Source of the DNA: an uncultured Odoribacter sp.
Lineage (GTDB): Bacteria; Bacteroidota; Bacteroidia; Bacteroidales; Marinifilaceae
Length of the DNA: 7,372 nt
Assembly: GCA_947039985.1 (NCBI GenBank)
Contig: CAMRAP010000084.1
Location: 1-7,372, forward strand
Direction: 5' to 3'
Under the pieces are notes generated by a model. The model ran no database searches, had not been told where the DNA came from, and saw only the letters and a program-made list of their open reading frames with translations. Of this stretch, positions 1 through 7,092 are shown piece by piece (within the stretch, counting starts at the first letter, position 1; each line of letters begins with the position of its first letter). Position numbers and translations under genes: made by a program.

Positions 1-39
1 ATCTTAACACTCTTTCCCTACACGACGCTCTTCCGATCT
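1..39 (+). other. Illumina TruSeq adapter contamination (partial i5 index plus read-1 primer site)
   Basis: Bases 7-39 match all 33 bases of the Illumina TruSeq read-1 adapter, beginning ACACTCTTTCCC and ending GCTCTTCCGATCT. Bases 1-6 (ATCTTA) are the last six bases of the dual-index i5 barcode D506 (TAATCTTA as I recall it), which sits directly before this primer site in a P5 adapter. The order barcode, primer site, insert is that of a library molecule. This is therefore a read-through artefact assembled into the contig end, not genomic DNA. Everything left of base 40 should be trimmed. Confidence 0.98.
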
Positions 40-495
40 CTTACCTCCTAGTTCAAAAGATTTTGCCAAAAAGCCATAAGCTCTCTTTTTAATTGTAGGA
101 TCATCCTTGCCAAAACGGGCCAAATCTGAACCTTGTCTTCCTAAAATAAAACCTTCACCAAACCTTGGATGAGTACCATAATACTTGATTTGCTGATCAT
201 AAACCATCATCATCGTATCCAAATAAGCTGGATTTTTTGTATCCTTTAGCATATGAGCCATGATCGCAACTCCTCTAGAATAGGTGGTAATTTGAAACTT
301 AGGAGCATTTACAAAAACATATCTCCAAGCAGGTAATGCATCCTTATAACTCTTTTGCTTCACAAATTCAGAATAAATAGAAGCGTTCATTATCGTTTGC
401 GCACTATCAATACCAAATTTATCCTCTAAAGTTTGAGCCTCTACCGCCCCAATCATAAAATAAATTCCAAACACTAAAGCAATAATCCTTGTCAT
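40..495 (-). CDS. Secreted TPR-like protein, C-terminus lost at the contig edge (partial)
   Basis: This is a periplasmic or surface-exported helical protein of unknown specific role, resembling the tetratricopeptide-repeat proteins found beside coaX in Bacteroides relatives; that resemblance is recalled, not computed. Residues 1-20 form a Sec signal peptide: a short basic start (MTR), a hydrophobic core, and a likely cut after GAVEA. Residues 35-110 carry amphipathic helices with TPR-like content, such as YSEFVKQKSYKDALPAWRYV and YLDTMMMVYDQQIKYYG. Residues 115-152 look like a further helix pair. Only residues 1-152 are native. The open frame runs on to a stop at 4-6, but residues 153-163 (RSEERRVGKEC) are translated adapter and must not be annotated. 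The real protein continues beyond the contig. The gene lies 118 bp downstream of coaX on the same strand and has its own promoter core at 563-570. No Shine-Dalgarno sequence precedes the ATG. Confidence 0.85.
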
Positions 496-562
496 GATTT
501 CAATCTTTATAATTTTAACTATATCTTAAATTTCCAATTTTGATTTCCTAAAACTTACTTTG

Positions 563-570
563 CAAAGGTA
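563..570 (-). promoter_or_regulatory. Bacteroidota-type -7 promoter core upstream of the TPR-like gene
   Basis: The minus strand reads TACCTTTG followed by CA, a full match to the Bacteroidota sigma-ABfr -7 consensus TAnnTTTG. It lies in the 118-bp gap after coaX and would give a leader of about 60 bases. I see no clear TTTG -33 element 19-21 bases upstream, only a T-rich stretch, so strength is uncertain. The gene may also be read from the mfd-coaX transcript, because no good terminator is visible between 496 and 613. Confidence 0.5.
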
Positions 571-613
571 TTACTATTTTTAAAAAATACATGACCATCA
601 CAAAAATTAACAA

Positions 614-1348
614 TCACTCTTTTTTTACCACAGACAAGAGCATTCTATTTAAGCCTATAAATCCTAGGGTGTCACAATACTGAGCCTTCGATTTCAACTT
701 TTCTTTTAAATAACAGCTATTCCCACCGGTAATAACAATCTGATAATCTGACCATTCTACTATAAAACATTGAATGGTCTGTTCTACTTCAAAAAGGACT
801 CCATTCATGACTCCATTCCGAATGGCCTCCTCTGTTGTTTTGCCTATCCCCCCATAATTCTCAGAAGGAGCGACATAAGGTAGCTTCTCTGTATGTTGAT
901 TCAAGCTACGAAAGCGAAGCTCTACCCCAGGAGCAATATTCCCACCTAAAAAAACACCATCAGAACTAACATAATTATAGGTTATACATGTACCTGAATC
1001 AATTACTAATAGATTCCGACCAGGGAATAAACTCATAGCTCCCACACAATTTGCAATACGATCAATACCTAATTGCTCTGGATTTGTATACCCAATTTTT
1101 ATAGGATATTCCTTCAATTGAGATACACCTAAAAAAGAATCCACAGACTCTTTCAGTCGTACTTGAGTCGCTTGATCCATCGTGCCACTACCAGCAAGAA
1201 ACAGATGAATCTCCTCGCCAGCCTCTTTCCATTTTTCTATATCTGCAAACAAATCTACTATTTGATATTTGGCTTCAACAAAGCGCTCTTCATCAAAAAA
1301 AGCATATTTTGTTCTGGTATTTCCAACATCTATGACTAAATTCATCAT
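614..1348 (-). CDS. coaX: Type III pantothenate kinase
   Basis: It phosphorylates pantothenate to 4'-phosphopantothenate using ATP, the first committed step of coenzyme A synthesis, in the cytoplasm. The 244 residues show the type III signature in order: the phosphate-binding DVGNTRTK at 7-14, the pantothenate-site motif GIDR at 94-97 (its Asp is the family's catalytic base), DSGT at 117-120, GGNIAPG at 135-141, and a C-terminal GLNRMLL at 232-238. Length is usual for the family. The enzyme belongs to the ASKHA fold and is unrelated to CoaA. Type III enzymes are generally described as insensitive to CoA feedback and dependent on a monovalent cation. Two ATG codons stand in tandem (1346-1348 and 1343-1345), so either could be the start. 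The first lies one base after the mfd stop, and purine-rich sites inside the end of mfd precede it. Stop codon is TGA. Confidence 0.97.
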   Translation of the reverse strand: MMNLVIDVGNTRTKYAFFDEERFVEAKYQIVDLFADIEKWKEAGEEIHLFLAGSGTMDQATQVRLKESVDSFLGVSQLKEYPIKIGYTNPEQLGIDRIANCVGAMSLFPGRNLLVIDSGTCITYNYVSSDGVFLGGNIAPGVELRFRSLNQHTEKLPYVAPSENYGGIGKTTEEAIRNGVMNGVLFEVEQTIQCFIVEWSDYQIVITGGNSCYLKEKLKSKAQYCDTLGFIGLNRMLLSVVKKE

Positions 1349-1349
1349 T

Positions 1350-4300
1350 TTACACTCCTGCCTCCTTTAATAATTCCCACATTTTTCTTACATTATTTGC
1401 CAATTGCATGACATTCGCAACCTTTTCAAATATAAGCGACAGCTTATTATTTTTTTCATTAAATCGACAAGGTATCACTTGCTGCTGTACAAATTTCAAT
1501 ACAGCCACAAAAGCATCTGATTTATAATAAGGAGAGGACTGTGCACCGACAAAATACATGACCATTTTTCCATTCTTTGCAAATAAACGCTCCACTCCCA
1601 ACTCTTTACAGTACTTCCGAGCTCTAACAATTTCCATCAAGCCCATCACTTGTGGAGGTAGTTCGCCAAAACGATCACACATTTTTTTGCCAAATTGTTC
1701 CAACTCCTCCTCCTCATTCATATTGTCTAATTCTCGATACAAACGAATACGTTCACTCACATTTTCAACGTAGCTTTCTGGAATAATCGCTTCAAAATCC
1801 GACTCAATAACACAATCACTGACAAAAGTTTGCTTTTGATCCATTTGTGCAAAATCCATTCCGGCAAACTCATCTTCATGCAACTCTAATAGGGCTTCAT
1901 TTAAAATTCGTTGATAAGTCTCGTAGCCCATTTCTGCCACAAAGCCAGACTGCTCTGCACCCAATATATTTCCTGCACCTCTAATATCTAAATCCTGCAT
2001 CGCAATATTAAACCCACTGCCCAAACCACTAAAATCTTCAATGGCCTTTAAACGTCTTCTTGAATCTGCATTAACGAGGTCTAATGGCGGTGTCAAAAGA
2101 TAACAAAATGCCTTTTTATTTGAACGCCCAACTCGCCCTCTCAACTGATGCAAATCACTCAAGCCATAGTTTTGCGCTTGATTAATAATCATAGTGTTAG
2201 CATTTGGAATATCTAATCCAGATTCGATAATGGTGGTTGCAATCAATACATCATAGTCGCCCCGCACAAAATCATGCATCACTTTTTCCAACTCATCTCC
2301 AGATAATTGTCCGTGAGCAACGCAAGTTTTCACCTCTGGTATCATGCGATGTAATAAACTCTGTATTTCACGAATGGTGTCTATACGATTGTGAATAAAA
2401 AACACTTGACCATTTCGAGCCATCTCATACAAAACCACTTCTTTAATTAATTGTTCATCAAATCGGTATAACTCCGTAACAATGGGATAGCGGTTAGCCG
2501 GTGGAGTCCGAATGATCGACATATCTCTAGCACCCATCAGTGAAAACTGCAATGTTCGAGGAATAGGTGTTGCTGTCATTGTCAAGGTATCAACATTCAA
2601 TTTGATTTGTTTCAACTTTTCCTTTATTCCAACGCCAAATTTTTGCTCCTCATCAATGACTAAAAGTCCTAAGTCTTTAAACTCAACATCCTTACTTGTC
2701 AATCGATGTGTACCTATAATAATGTCAATATTCCCCTCTTTCAACTCTTTCAATATCTTTTTTATATCGCTACTTTTCCTCATTCGACACACATACTCTA
2801 CTCGACAAGGCATCCCCTCTAAACGCTTGATAAAAGTTTGGTAATGTTGATAAGCTAAGACAGTGGTTGGCACCAATATTGCCACCTGCTTACTATCAGC
2901 CACGGCTTTAAATGCAGCTCGCATAGCCACCTCTGTTTTTCCAAATCCTACATCTCCGCACACCAAGCGATCCATCACTTGTGGTTGTTCCATATCTGCC
3001 TTTACAGCTTCAATGGCTTTCATCTGGTCGGGCGTTTCATCATACATAAATGTAACCTCCATCTCTTCTTGCAAATAGCTGTCTTTTGAAAAGGCAAAAG
3101 CAAGTTCTTGTTTACGGCGAGCATATAAAGCAATTAACTCTCTCGCAATATCTTTCACTCGTGATTTCGCTTTTGCTTTCAGCTTATTCCACGCATCTCC
3201 ACCCAGTTTATTTACCACTGGTGCAGTTCCATCTTTGCCTTTGTATTTTGAAATTTTATGTAGCGAATGGAGACCGACATACAATTCGGAATCATTTTTA
3301 TACACCAATCGAATAGCCTCTTGCTCCTTGCCGTCATTGTTGAGTTTTACCAAACCTCCAAAACGTCCTACTCCATGATCGATATGCACGACATAATCTC
3401 CAGGGTGTAAATTCTGCAACTCACCTAGGGTGATAGACTCCCGACTTTGACGAATACGAGTGGTTTGTAAACGGTATTTATGGTATCTATCAAATATTTG
3501 ATGCTCTGTATAAAGACATATTTTTTCCTTCGTATCAACAAACCCTTCATGAACAACACCTTCAAGCCAAGTAAAATCAACTTGCCAAGCTTTGTCTTTA
3601 AAAATATCACGAATACGATCAATTTGCTTTTCATTATTAGAACAGACATACAATTGATAGCCCTCTTTTTGATACAATTGCAAACTTTCTGCCAACATTT
3701 CAAACTGTTTATTTGTTGGGGGTTGTAATTCACTACCAACATCTATAAGTTCTCCCCGAAAATAGAGATCAACTCCCCACTCTACAACAGGACACAAGCC
3801 CATATAGCTCATCAACATCTCCTCGGAAGTAACTAATTGTTCTCCAACTTCTTTATGTAAAGATTTTACTTTATCATGAAGAAACATGCCATCTTTAATC
3901 CACCATACAGGTTTCTCTGTAAAATAGGTCCATAGATCGGTATATAGATAATCACTTGAACCATCTTGACCACTTAAATCAGGTACGATGGAGATCTCTT
4001 CTATCTTTTTTTCTGACAACTGAGTCTCTACATCAAAAAAACGTATCGACTCCACCTCATCTCCAAAGAAGTCGATCCGTACAGGCTGCTCCTCTGCAAA
4101 GGAATAAACATCAACAATACTACCTCTGATGGAAAAATGACCCGGCTCATAAACAAAATCATTCCGCTCAAATTCATACTCCACGAGCAAATTCTCAAGA
4201 AATGACATGGAAATTTTATCCCCTTGCTTTACACGCATCGTCATTTCACTCAAAACCTTGCCATCCACCACCTTCTCAGCCAAAGCCTCTGGAAAAGTAA

Positions 4301-4679
4301 TCAATGTATCGATCTTACCATTACAAAGATTATTTAAAACCTCTGTACGTACCAATACCGAATCATTATCCTTTTCCTCTTCATTCATCTTTCGACGATA
4401 GGAAGAGGGCAAGAAAGCGATTTGTTTCTCCTCTGCAAAAGAGACTAAGTCATTATAGAAATAGGCTGCCTCTTCTCGGTCATTTAACACAATAACCCTG
4501 ATACCGGGACGTGTTTGACGCATCACTCCTATCAGCAATGGGGTAATAGAACCTGCATTATTGACCAGCTTATATTTCCGATCACTCACAGGTGTCAGCT
4601 TTGAAGTCAATCTCTCAATGACTTTTGCCGACTGATATTTTAGTAGTAAATCCTTTGTATTCAACTTGTTTTGTGCCAT
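1350..4679 (-). CDS. mfd: Transcription-repair coupling factor (Mfd)
   Basis: Mfd is a cytoplasmic DNA translocase that pushes stalled RNA polymerase off lesions and recruits UvrA for nucleotide excision repair. The 1109 residues are close to the E. coli length (about 1150) and the domain order is complete. A UvrB-homology module spans about 1-330, with FSIRGSIVDVYSF at 182-194 in the UvrA-contact domain. The CarD-like RNA-polymerase-interacting domain follows at about 425-490 (GDYVVHIDHGVGRFGGL). The SF2 motor spans about 530-900: Walker A GDVGFGKTE at 575-583, ILVPTTVLA at 601-609, Walker B DEEQ at 676-679, TATPIPRT at 702-709, ATTIIESGLDIPNA at 814-827, and QLRGRVGRS at 845-853 with its arginine fingers. 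The C-terminal autoinhibitory TRCF domain is at about 955-1065. All motor residues look intact. The start is the ATG at 4677-4679, nine bases from a consensus promoter core. coaX follows after one base. Confidence 0.98.
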   Translation of the reverse strand: MAQNKLNTKDLLLKYQSAKVIERLTSKLTPVSDRKYKLVNNAGSITPLLIGVMRQTRPGIRVIVLNDREEAAYFYNDLVSFAEEKQIAFLPSSYRRKMNEEEKDNDSVLVRTEVLNNLCNGKIDTLITFPEALAEKVVDGKVLSEMTMRVKQGDKISMSFLENLLVEYEFERNDFVYEPGHFSIRGSIVDVYSFAEEQPVRIDFFGDEVESIRFFDVETQLSEKKIEEISIVPDLSGQDGSSDYLYTDLWTYFTEKPVWWIKDGMFLHDKVKSLHKEVGEQLVTSEEMLMSYMGLCPVVEWGVDLYFRGELIDVGSELQPPTNKQFEMLAESLQLYQKEGYQLYVCSNNEKQIDRIRDIFKDKAWQVDFTWLEGVVHEGFVDTKEKICLYTEHQIFDRYHKYRLQTTRIRQSRESITLGELQNLHPGDYVVHIDHGVGRFGGLVKLNNDGKEQEAIRLVYKNDSELYVGLHSLHKISKYKGKDGTAPVVNKLGGDAWNKLKAKAKSRVKDIARELIALYARRKQELAFAFSKDSYLQEEMEVTFMYDETPDQMKAIEAVKADMEQPQVMDRLVCGDVGFGKTEVAMRAAFKAVADSKQVAILVPTTVLAYQHYQTFIKRLEGMPCRVEYVCRMRKSSDIKKILKELKEGNIDIIIGTHRLTSKDVEFKDLGLLVIDEEQKFGVGIKEKLKQIKLNVDTLTMTATPIPRTLQFSLMGARDMSIIRTPPANRYPIVTELYRFDEQLIKEVVLYEMARNGQVFFIHNRIDTIREIQSLLHRMIPEVKTCVAHGQLSGDELEKVMHDFVRGDYDVLIATTIIESGLDIPNANTMIINQAQNYGLSDLHQLRGRVGRSNKKAFCYLLTPPLDLVNADSRRRLKAIEDFSGLGSGFNIAMQDLDIRGAGNILGAEQSGFVAEMGYETYQRILNEALLELHEDEFAGMDFAQMDQKQTFVSDCVIESDFEAIIPESYVENVSERIRLYRELDNMNEEEELEQFGKKMCDRFGELPPQVMGLMEIVRARKYCKELGVERLFAKNGKMVMYFVGAQSSPYYKSDAFVAVLKFVQQQVIPCRFNEKNNKLSLIFEKVANVMQLANNVRKMWELLKEAGV
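1355..1367 (-). promoter_or_regulatory. Shine-Dalgarno-like sites for coaX inside the end of mfd
   Basis: The minus strand reads AAGGAGG (1361-1367) then AGGAG (1355-1359), the latter six bases before the first coaX ATG. Both lie within the last mfd codons (encoding Lys-Glu-Ala-Gly-Val). AGGAG has ideal spacing; AAGGAGG is the better match to the anti-SD but is 12 bases away. Other starts in this window show no such motif, so this site probably supports reinitiation or coupled translation after mfd. Part of the match may simply follow from the protein sequence. Confidence 0.5.
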
Positions 4680-4688
4680 TTAGTGTCG

Positions 4689-4721
4689 CAAATATACATA
4701 ATAATTTTGTTCTTACATAAA
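4689..4721 (-). promoter_or_regulatory. Promoter of mfd-coaX, very close to the mfd start codon
   Basis: The minus strand reads TATATTTG at 4689-4696, a perfect match to the Bacteroidota -7 consensus TAnnTTTG. A weak -33 candidate, TTTA (4718-4721), lies 21 bases upstream, where TTTG would be expected. Only nine bases (CGACACTAA) separate the core from the mfd ATG. If transcription starts four to seven bases after the core, as is usual, the mRNA leader would be about two to five bases. No Shine-Dalgarno sequence is present. Confidence 0.55.
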
Positions 4722-4786
4722 CAGATACAAATAATATAAACATGGCATATTATTTGTTGTATTGCTTCCTCAACGATAAGCTTATT

Positions 4787-4794
4787 TATCTTTA
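4787..4794 (+). promoter_or_regulatory. Probable -7 promoter core of the barrel gene
   Basis: TATCTTTA matches TAnnTTTG at all fixed positions except the last. It lies 49 bases before the ATG at 4844, in the 164-bp region shared with the divergent mfd promoter. A TTG at 4762-4764 is a possible -33 element, with slightly long spacing (22 bases). The remainder of the intergenic region is AT-rich without other structure that I can see. Confidence 0.35.
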
Positions 4795-4843
4795 AATCGA
4801 CTGATAAATCAAAAATATGATATCAATATAGAAACATAACTCG

Positions 4844-5421
4844 ATGAAAACTACATTTATTTATTTAAGCATATTGATAAGTATCTTGTGTACGAAACCA
4901 CTGAAAGCTCAAGAGCCCCTTGATAAACAATTCATAGTAATGAGCGGCTATGGCTATACTCATACAGAATTTGTCAGTGGTTTTGCAAATGTAAACTCCT
5001 TTATCTATAAGTACCATAAAAAATGGGGTGCAGGTTTAGACATAGGAACAACAATTGGTCGTCGAACAAGCCCCCCTCACATCTCTAGTAATAATAAGCC
5101 AGAGATGACAACAAAAATCAACTCTTTATCAATTGGACCAAATATCTATTATTTTGCTGTTGACAACTCAAAACATCTGGTATATATTAATGCTGGCTTG
5201 ACTTACACCCGAAAAGATAAAACGACTCTAGTTGATGAAACTTTGAGTGACGCACCAAACCAATATTGGGGTCAAAAGATGACAATGTCTTTGGCTTTAA
5301 CCTATCAGCAGGATACACCTATAAATTAACAGATGCTTGGGGCATCGGCGCTCGGTGCTATTTCAACCACATTGAAGAGGCATATACAATGGGACTTCTC
5401 AATGTAAGTATATCATTTTAA
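4844..5421 (+). pseudogene. Outer-membrane beta-barrel protein, interrupted by a one-base frameshift
   Basis: This encodes a small porin-like barrel of the outer membrane; its substrate or partner is not recognisable. Residues 1-22 are a signal peptide ending LKA before QEPLD. The mature part alternates aromatic and small residues in barrel-strand patterns, such as FIVMSGYGYTHTEF, GAGLDIGTTIG, NIYYFAV and LVYINAGLTYT. The first frame stops at 5327-5329 (161 residues), but its last 16 residues look unlike a barrel. From 5278 the -1 frame reads DDNVFGFNLSAGYTY, then KLTDAWGIGARCYFNHIEEA, and ends LNVSISF at a TAA (5419-5421), a textbook C-terminal strand with terminal Phe. Restoring one base in the GGGG (5268-5271) or AAAA (5274-5277) run gives one 192-residue protein. 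The break may be a sequencing or assembly error, or a true mutation. The gene diverges from mfd and converges on glpD. Confidence 0.8.
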
Positions 5422-5436
5422 GAACTTCCTGTTCTT
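5420..5436. other. Small hairpin overlapping the barrel gene stop codon
   Basis: AAGAAC (5420-5425) and GTTCTT (5431-5436) form a six-base-pair perfect stem with the five-base loop TTCCT. It overlaps the TAA stop of the barrel gene. No T-run follows on either strand, so it is a poor terminator alone; it may assist the stronger hairpin at 5452-5484 or stabilise the 3' end. Confidence 0.3.
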
Positions 5437-5451
5437 CAAACAGCAACAAGT

Positions 5452-5484
5452 AGGCTCCTGCAATTTATCATAAAGCAGGAGCCT
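5452..5484 (+). terminator. Intrinsic terminator between the convergent barrel gene and glpD
   Basis: AGGCTCCTGC (5452-5461) pairs perfectly with GCAGGAGCCT (5475-5484) as a ten-base-pair GC-rich stem. The 13-base loop can pair further (TTT with AAA). On the plus strand it is followed by TATTGTATT, a moderate U-tract, so it best serves the barrel gene, 31 bases past its stop. On the minus strand it lies 17 bases past the glpD stop but is followed by ACTTGTTGCTG, so termination there would be weaker. Confidence 0.8.
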
Positions 5485-5500
5485 TATTGTATTCACATGG

Positions 5501-7063
5501 CTATAAGATATAGTTTTTTGCAAGCTTAGTGAATTTTTCAACTTCTGAAGTGATCCACTCCTGAGCATATCCACATTCATGCGCCATTATAGCTGCCACC
5601 TTAGGCGCTGCTTCAATGGCTGCTCGGGCATCTAAAAACAAGAGTCGTACACGCCTTGCCAAAACATCTTCCACCGTCATAGCCATCTCTTTTTCCACCG
5701 CCCAAATCACTTCAGCAACAGTATAATCATATTTTGGATGTATTTTTTCCATCATATAATTATCGCTATCGATCAATGACTTTATGCCATCTCTATCAGA
5801 GCCATAAATATACAAACGGTCATTCGTCTCTTCATTTTTTGTATAACCATGTATATGAAAATGTTTCGTTATACACTTCCGCTTTTCTAAAAGCTTCATT
5901 CCAATTGCTTTGTCCAATGTATCCTCTGCCATCTTGCGATAAGTAGTCCACTTTCCCCCAGTAATCGTTAGCAAATTATTTTTAGAAACATACAGCTTAT
6001 GGCTTCGAGAAATCTCTTTTGTACTTCTCCCCTCTTTTTTGGGTGCTGCCAATGGACGTAAGCCAGCAAAAACCGAAAGAACATCTTTACGCTCAGGCTT
6101 CCGACTCATATAACGCCCAACGGCATCAAGAATAAACTCAACCTCTCTATCTAAAGCCTTAGGCTCTAATTCAGATTTTTCTCTTGTTGTATCGGTTGTA
6201 CCTACCACAACCTTATCATGCCAAGGAACAGCAAACAACACACGCCCATCATCAGTCTCTGGTATCATAATCGCATAATCACTTTTCAAAAATGAATTAT
6301 CAAGCACCAAATGTACACCTTGACTCGGCTGAACTAAGCGCTCGTGCGTTGGCACATCCATCTCCATAATACTATCTACAAAAATCCCCGTAGCATTAAT
6401 CACTACTTTTGATTTCACCTCATACTCTTTGCCGGCAAGCATATCTTTAACCTTTACTCCGCCAACCTTTCCTTTTTTATCATGCAGGATTCCCTTAACT
6501 TGCATCCAATTCAGTGGACTTCCCCCATTTTCATAACACGTCTGTGCCAAATTTATAGCCAAACGCGAATCATCAAACTGACCATCGTAATACATCACAC
6601 TCCCTTTGAGTCCTTCCGTTTTAACTGTTGGCAAATAGTTTTTAGTCTTCGCCTTAGATTGATATTTAGAACGTCCAAAGCTCAATGCCCCTGCTAAAAC
6701 ATCATAAGTAGTCAAACCTACAGTATACAGAAAATTATCCCAATGGCTATAATTTGGAATAATAAAAGCCTGACTTTTAACAAGATGCGGTGCATTTTTC
6801 TTTAGCAGACCTCGCTCATGCAATGCTTCTAGCACGAGCATAATATCGCCTTGAGCTAAATAGCGTACACCTCCATGCACTAGTTTTGTACTTCGACTTG
6901 AAGTTCCCTTTGAAAAATCATCTTGTTCAAATAGAGCCACTTTATACCCTCTTGTAGCAGCATCCAAGGCTATCCCTAAACCTGTTGCTCCTCCTCCAAT
7001 CACAACAACATCCCAAATTTGGGAAGTGTCAGCAATTTGTTTTATCAAATGTTCCCGTTTCAT
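5501..7063 (-). CDS. glpD: FAD-dependent glycerol-3-phosphate dehydrogenase
   Basis: It oxidises sn-glycerol 3-phosphate to dihydroxyacetone phosphate and passes electrons through FAD to the quinone pool, at the inner face of the cytoplasmic membrane. It links glycerol and phospholipid breakdown to glycolysis. The 520 residues are normal for GlpD. The Rossmann FAD site is VVVIGGGATGLG at 19-30, with the ribose-binding acidic residue following in ALFEQDD. The family block TSSRSTKLVHGGVRYLAQGD spans 54-73. FAGLRPLAAP (332-341) and ITGGKWTTYRKMAED (367-381) hold the substrate and FAD contacts. Residues about 395-515 form the C-terminal DAO-type helical domain. An in-frame TAA three codons upstream supports the ATG at 7061-7063. 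No glpK, glpF or glpB/glpC lies in the window, so it acts as a single-subunit enzyme. Stop is TAG. No clear promoter consensus is seen upstream. Confidence 0.96.
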   Translation of the reverse strand: MKREHLIKQIADTSQIWDVVVIGGGATGLGIALDAATRGYKVALFEQDDFSKGTSSRSTKLVHGGVRYLAQGDIMLVLEALHERGLLKKNAPHLVKSQAFIIPNYSHWDNFLYTVGLTTYDVLAGALSFGRSKYQSKAKTKNYLPTVKTEGLKGSVMYYDGQFDDSRLAINLAQTCYENGGSPLNWMQVKGILHDKKGKVGGVKVKDMLAGKEYEVKSKVVINATGIFVDSIMEMDVPTHERLVQPSQGVHLVLDNSFLKSDYAIMIPETDDGRVLFAVPWHDKVVVGTTDTTREKSELEPKALDREVEFILDAVGRYMSRKPERKDVLSVFAGLRPLAAPKKEGRSTKEISRSHKLYVSKNNLLTITGGKWTTYRKMAEDTLDKAIGMKLLEKRKCITKHFHIHGYTKNEETNDRLYIYGSDRDGIKSLIDSDNYMMEKIHPKYDYTVAEVIWAVEKEMAMTVEDVLARRVRLLFLDARAAIEAAPKVAAIMAHECGYAQEWITSEVEKFTKLAKNYIL

Positions 7064-7085
7064 AGTTAGTTATATAGTTAGTTAT
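7063..7085. repeat. 12-bp tandem repeat abutting the glpD start codon
   Basis: TAGTTAGTTAT occurs at 7063-7073 and again at 7075-7085, a 12-base period with one differing base between units. On the glpD strand the units read TAACTAACTATA then TAACTAACTATG, so the start codon falls in the last unit. Each unit brings an in-frame TAA. The leader next to the ATG is thus made of this repeat and has no Shine-Dalgarno sequence. Confidence 0.8.
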
Positions 7086-7092
7086 TCTTCTA

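Noticed and set aside
576..592. AT-only palindrome near 580 as a coaX terminator
   Set aside because: The stem has only A-T pairs and no GC core, so it would be too weak to count as an intrinsic terminator.
3425..3742. A 105-residue open frame on the minus strand, and several 63-110-residue frames on the plus strand across 1558-4495
   Set aside because: All lie inside mfd, which has a complete set of motifs in its own frame. Their translations show low-complexity or Cys/Ser-rich shadow composition, with no domain.
4844..4910. Lipoprotein signal on the barrel protein (Cys at residue 16)
   Set aside because: The residues before the Cys (SIL) do not fit a lipobox, and a normal signal peptidase I site, LKA before Q, follows at residue 22.
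5268..5280. Programmed -1 ribosomal frameshifting in the barrel gene
   Set aside because: The site reads T CAA AAG in the original frame, which does not fit the X XXY YYZ slippery pattern, and no strong downstream stem was seen. An indel in a short homopolymer is simpler.
5734..6697. Two plus-strand open frames of about 70 residues
   Set aside because: They lie antisense within glpD, which is intact, and encode no recognisable protein.
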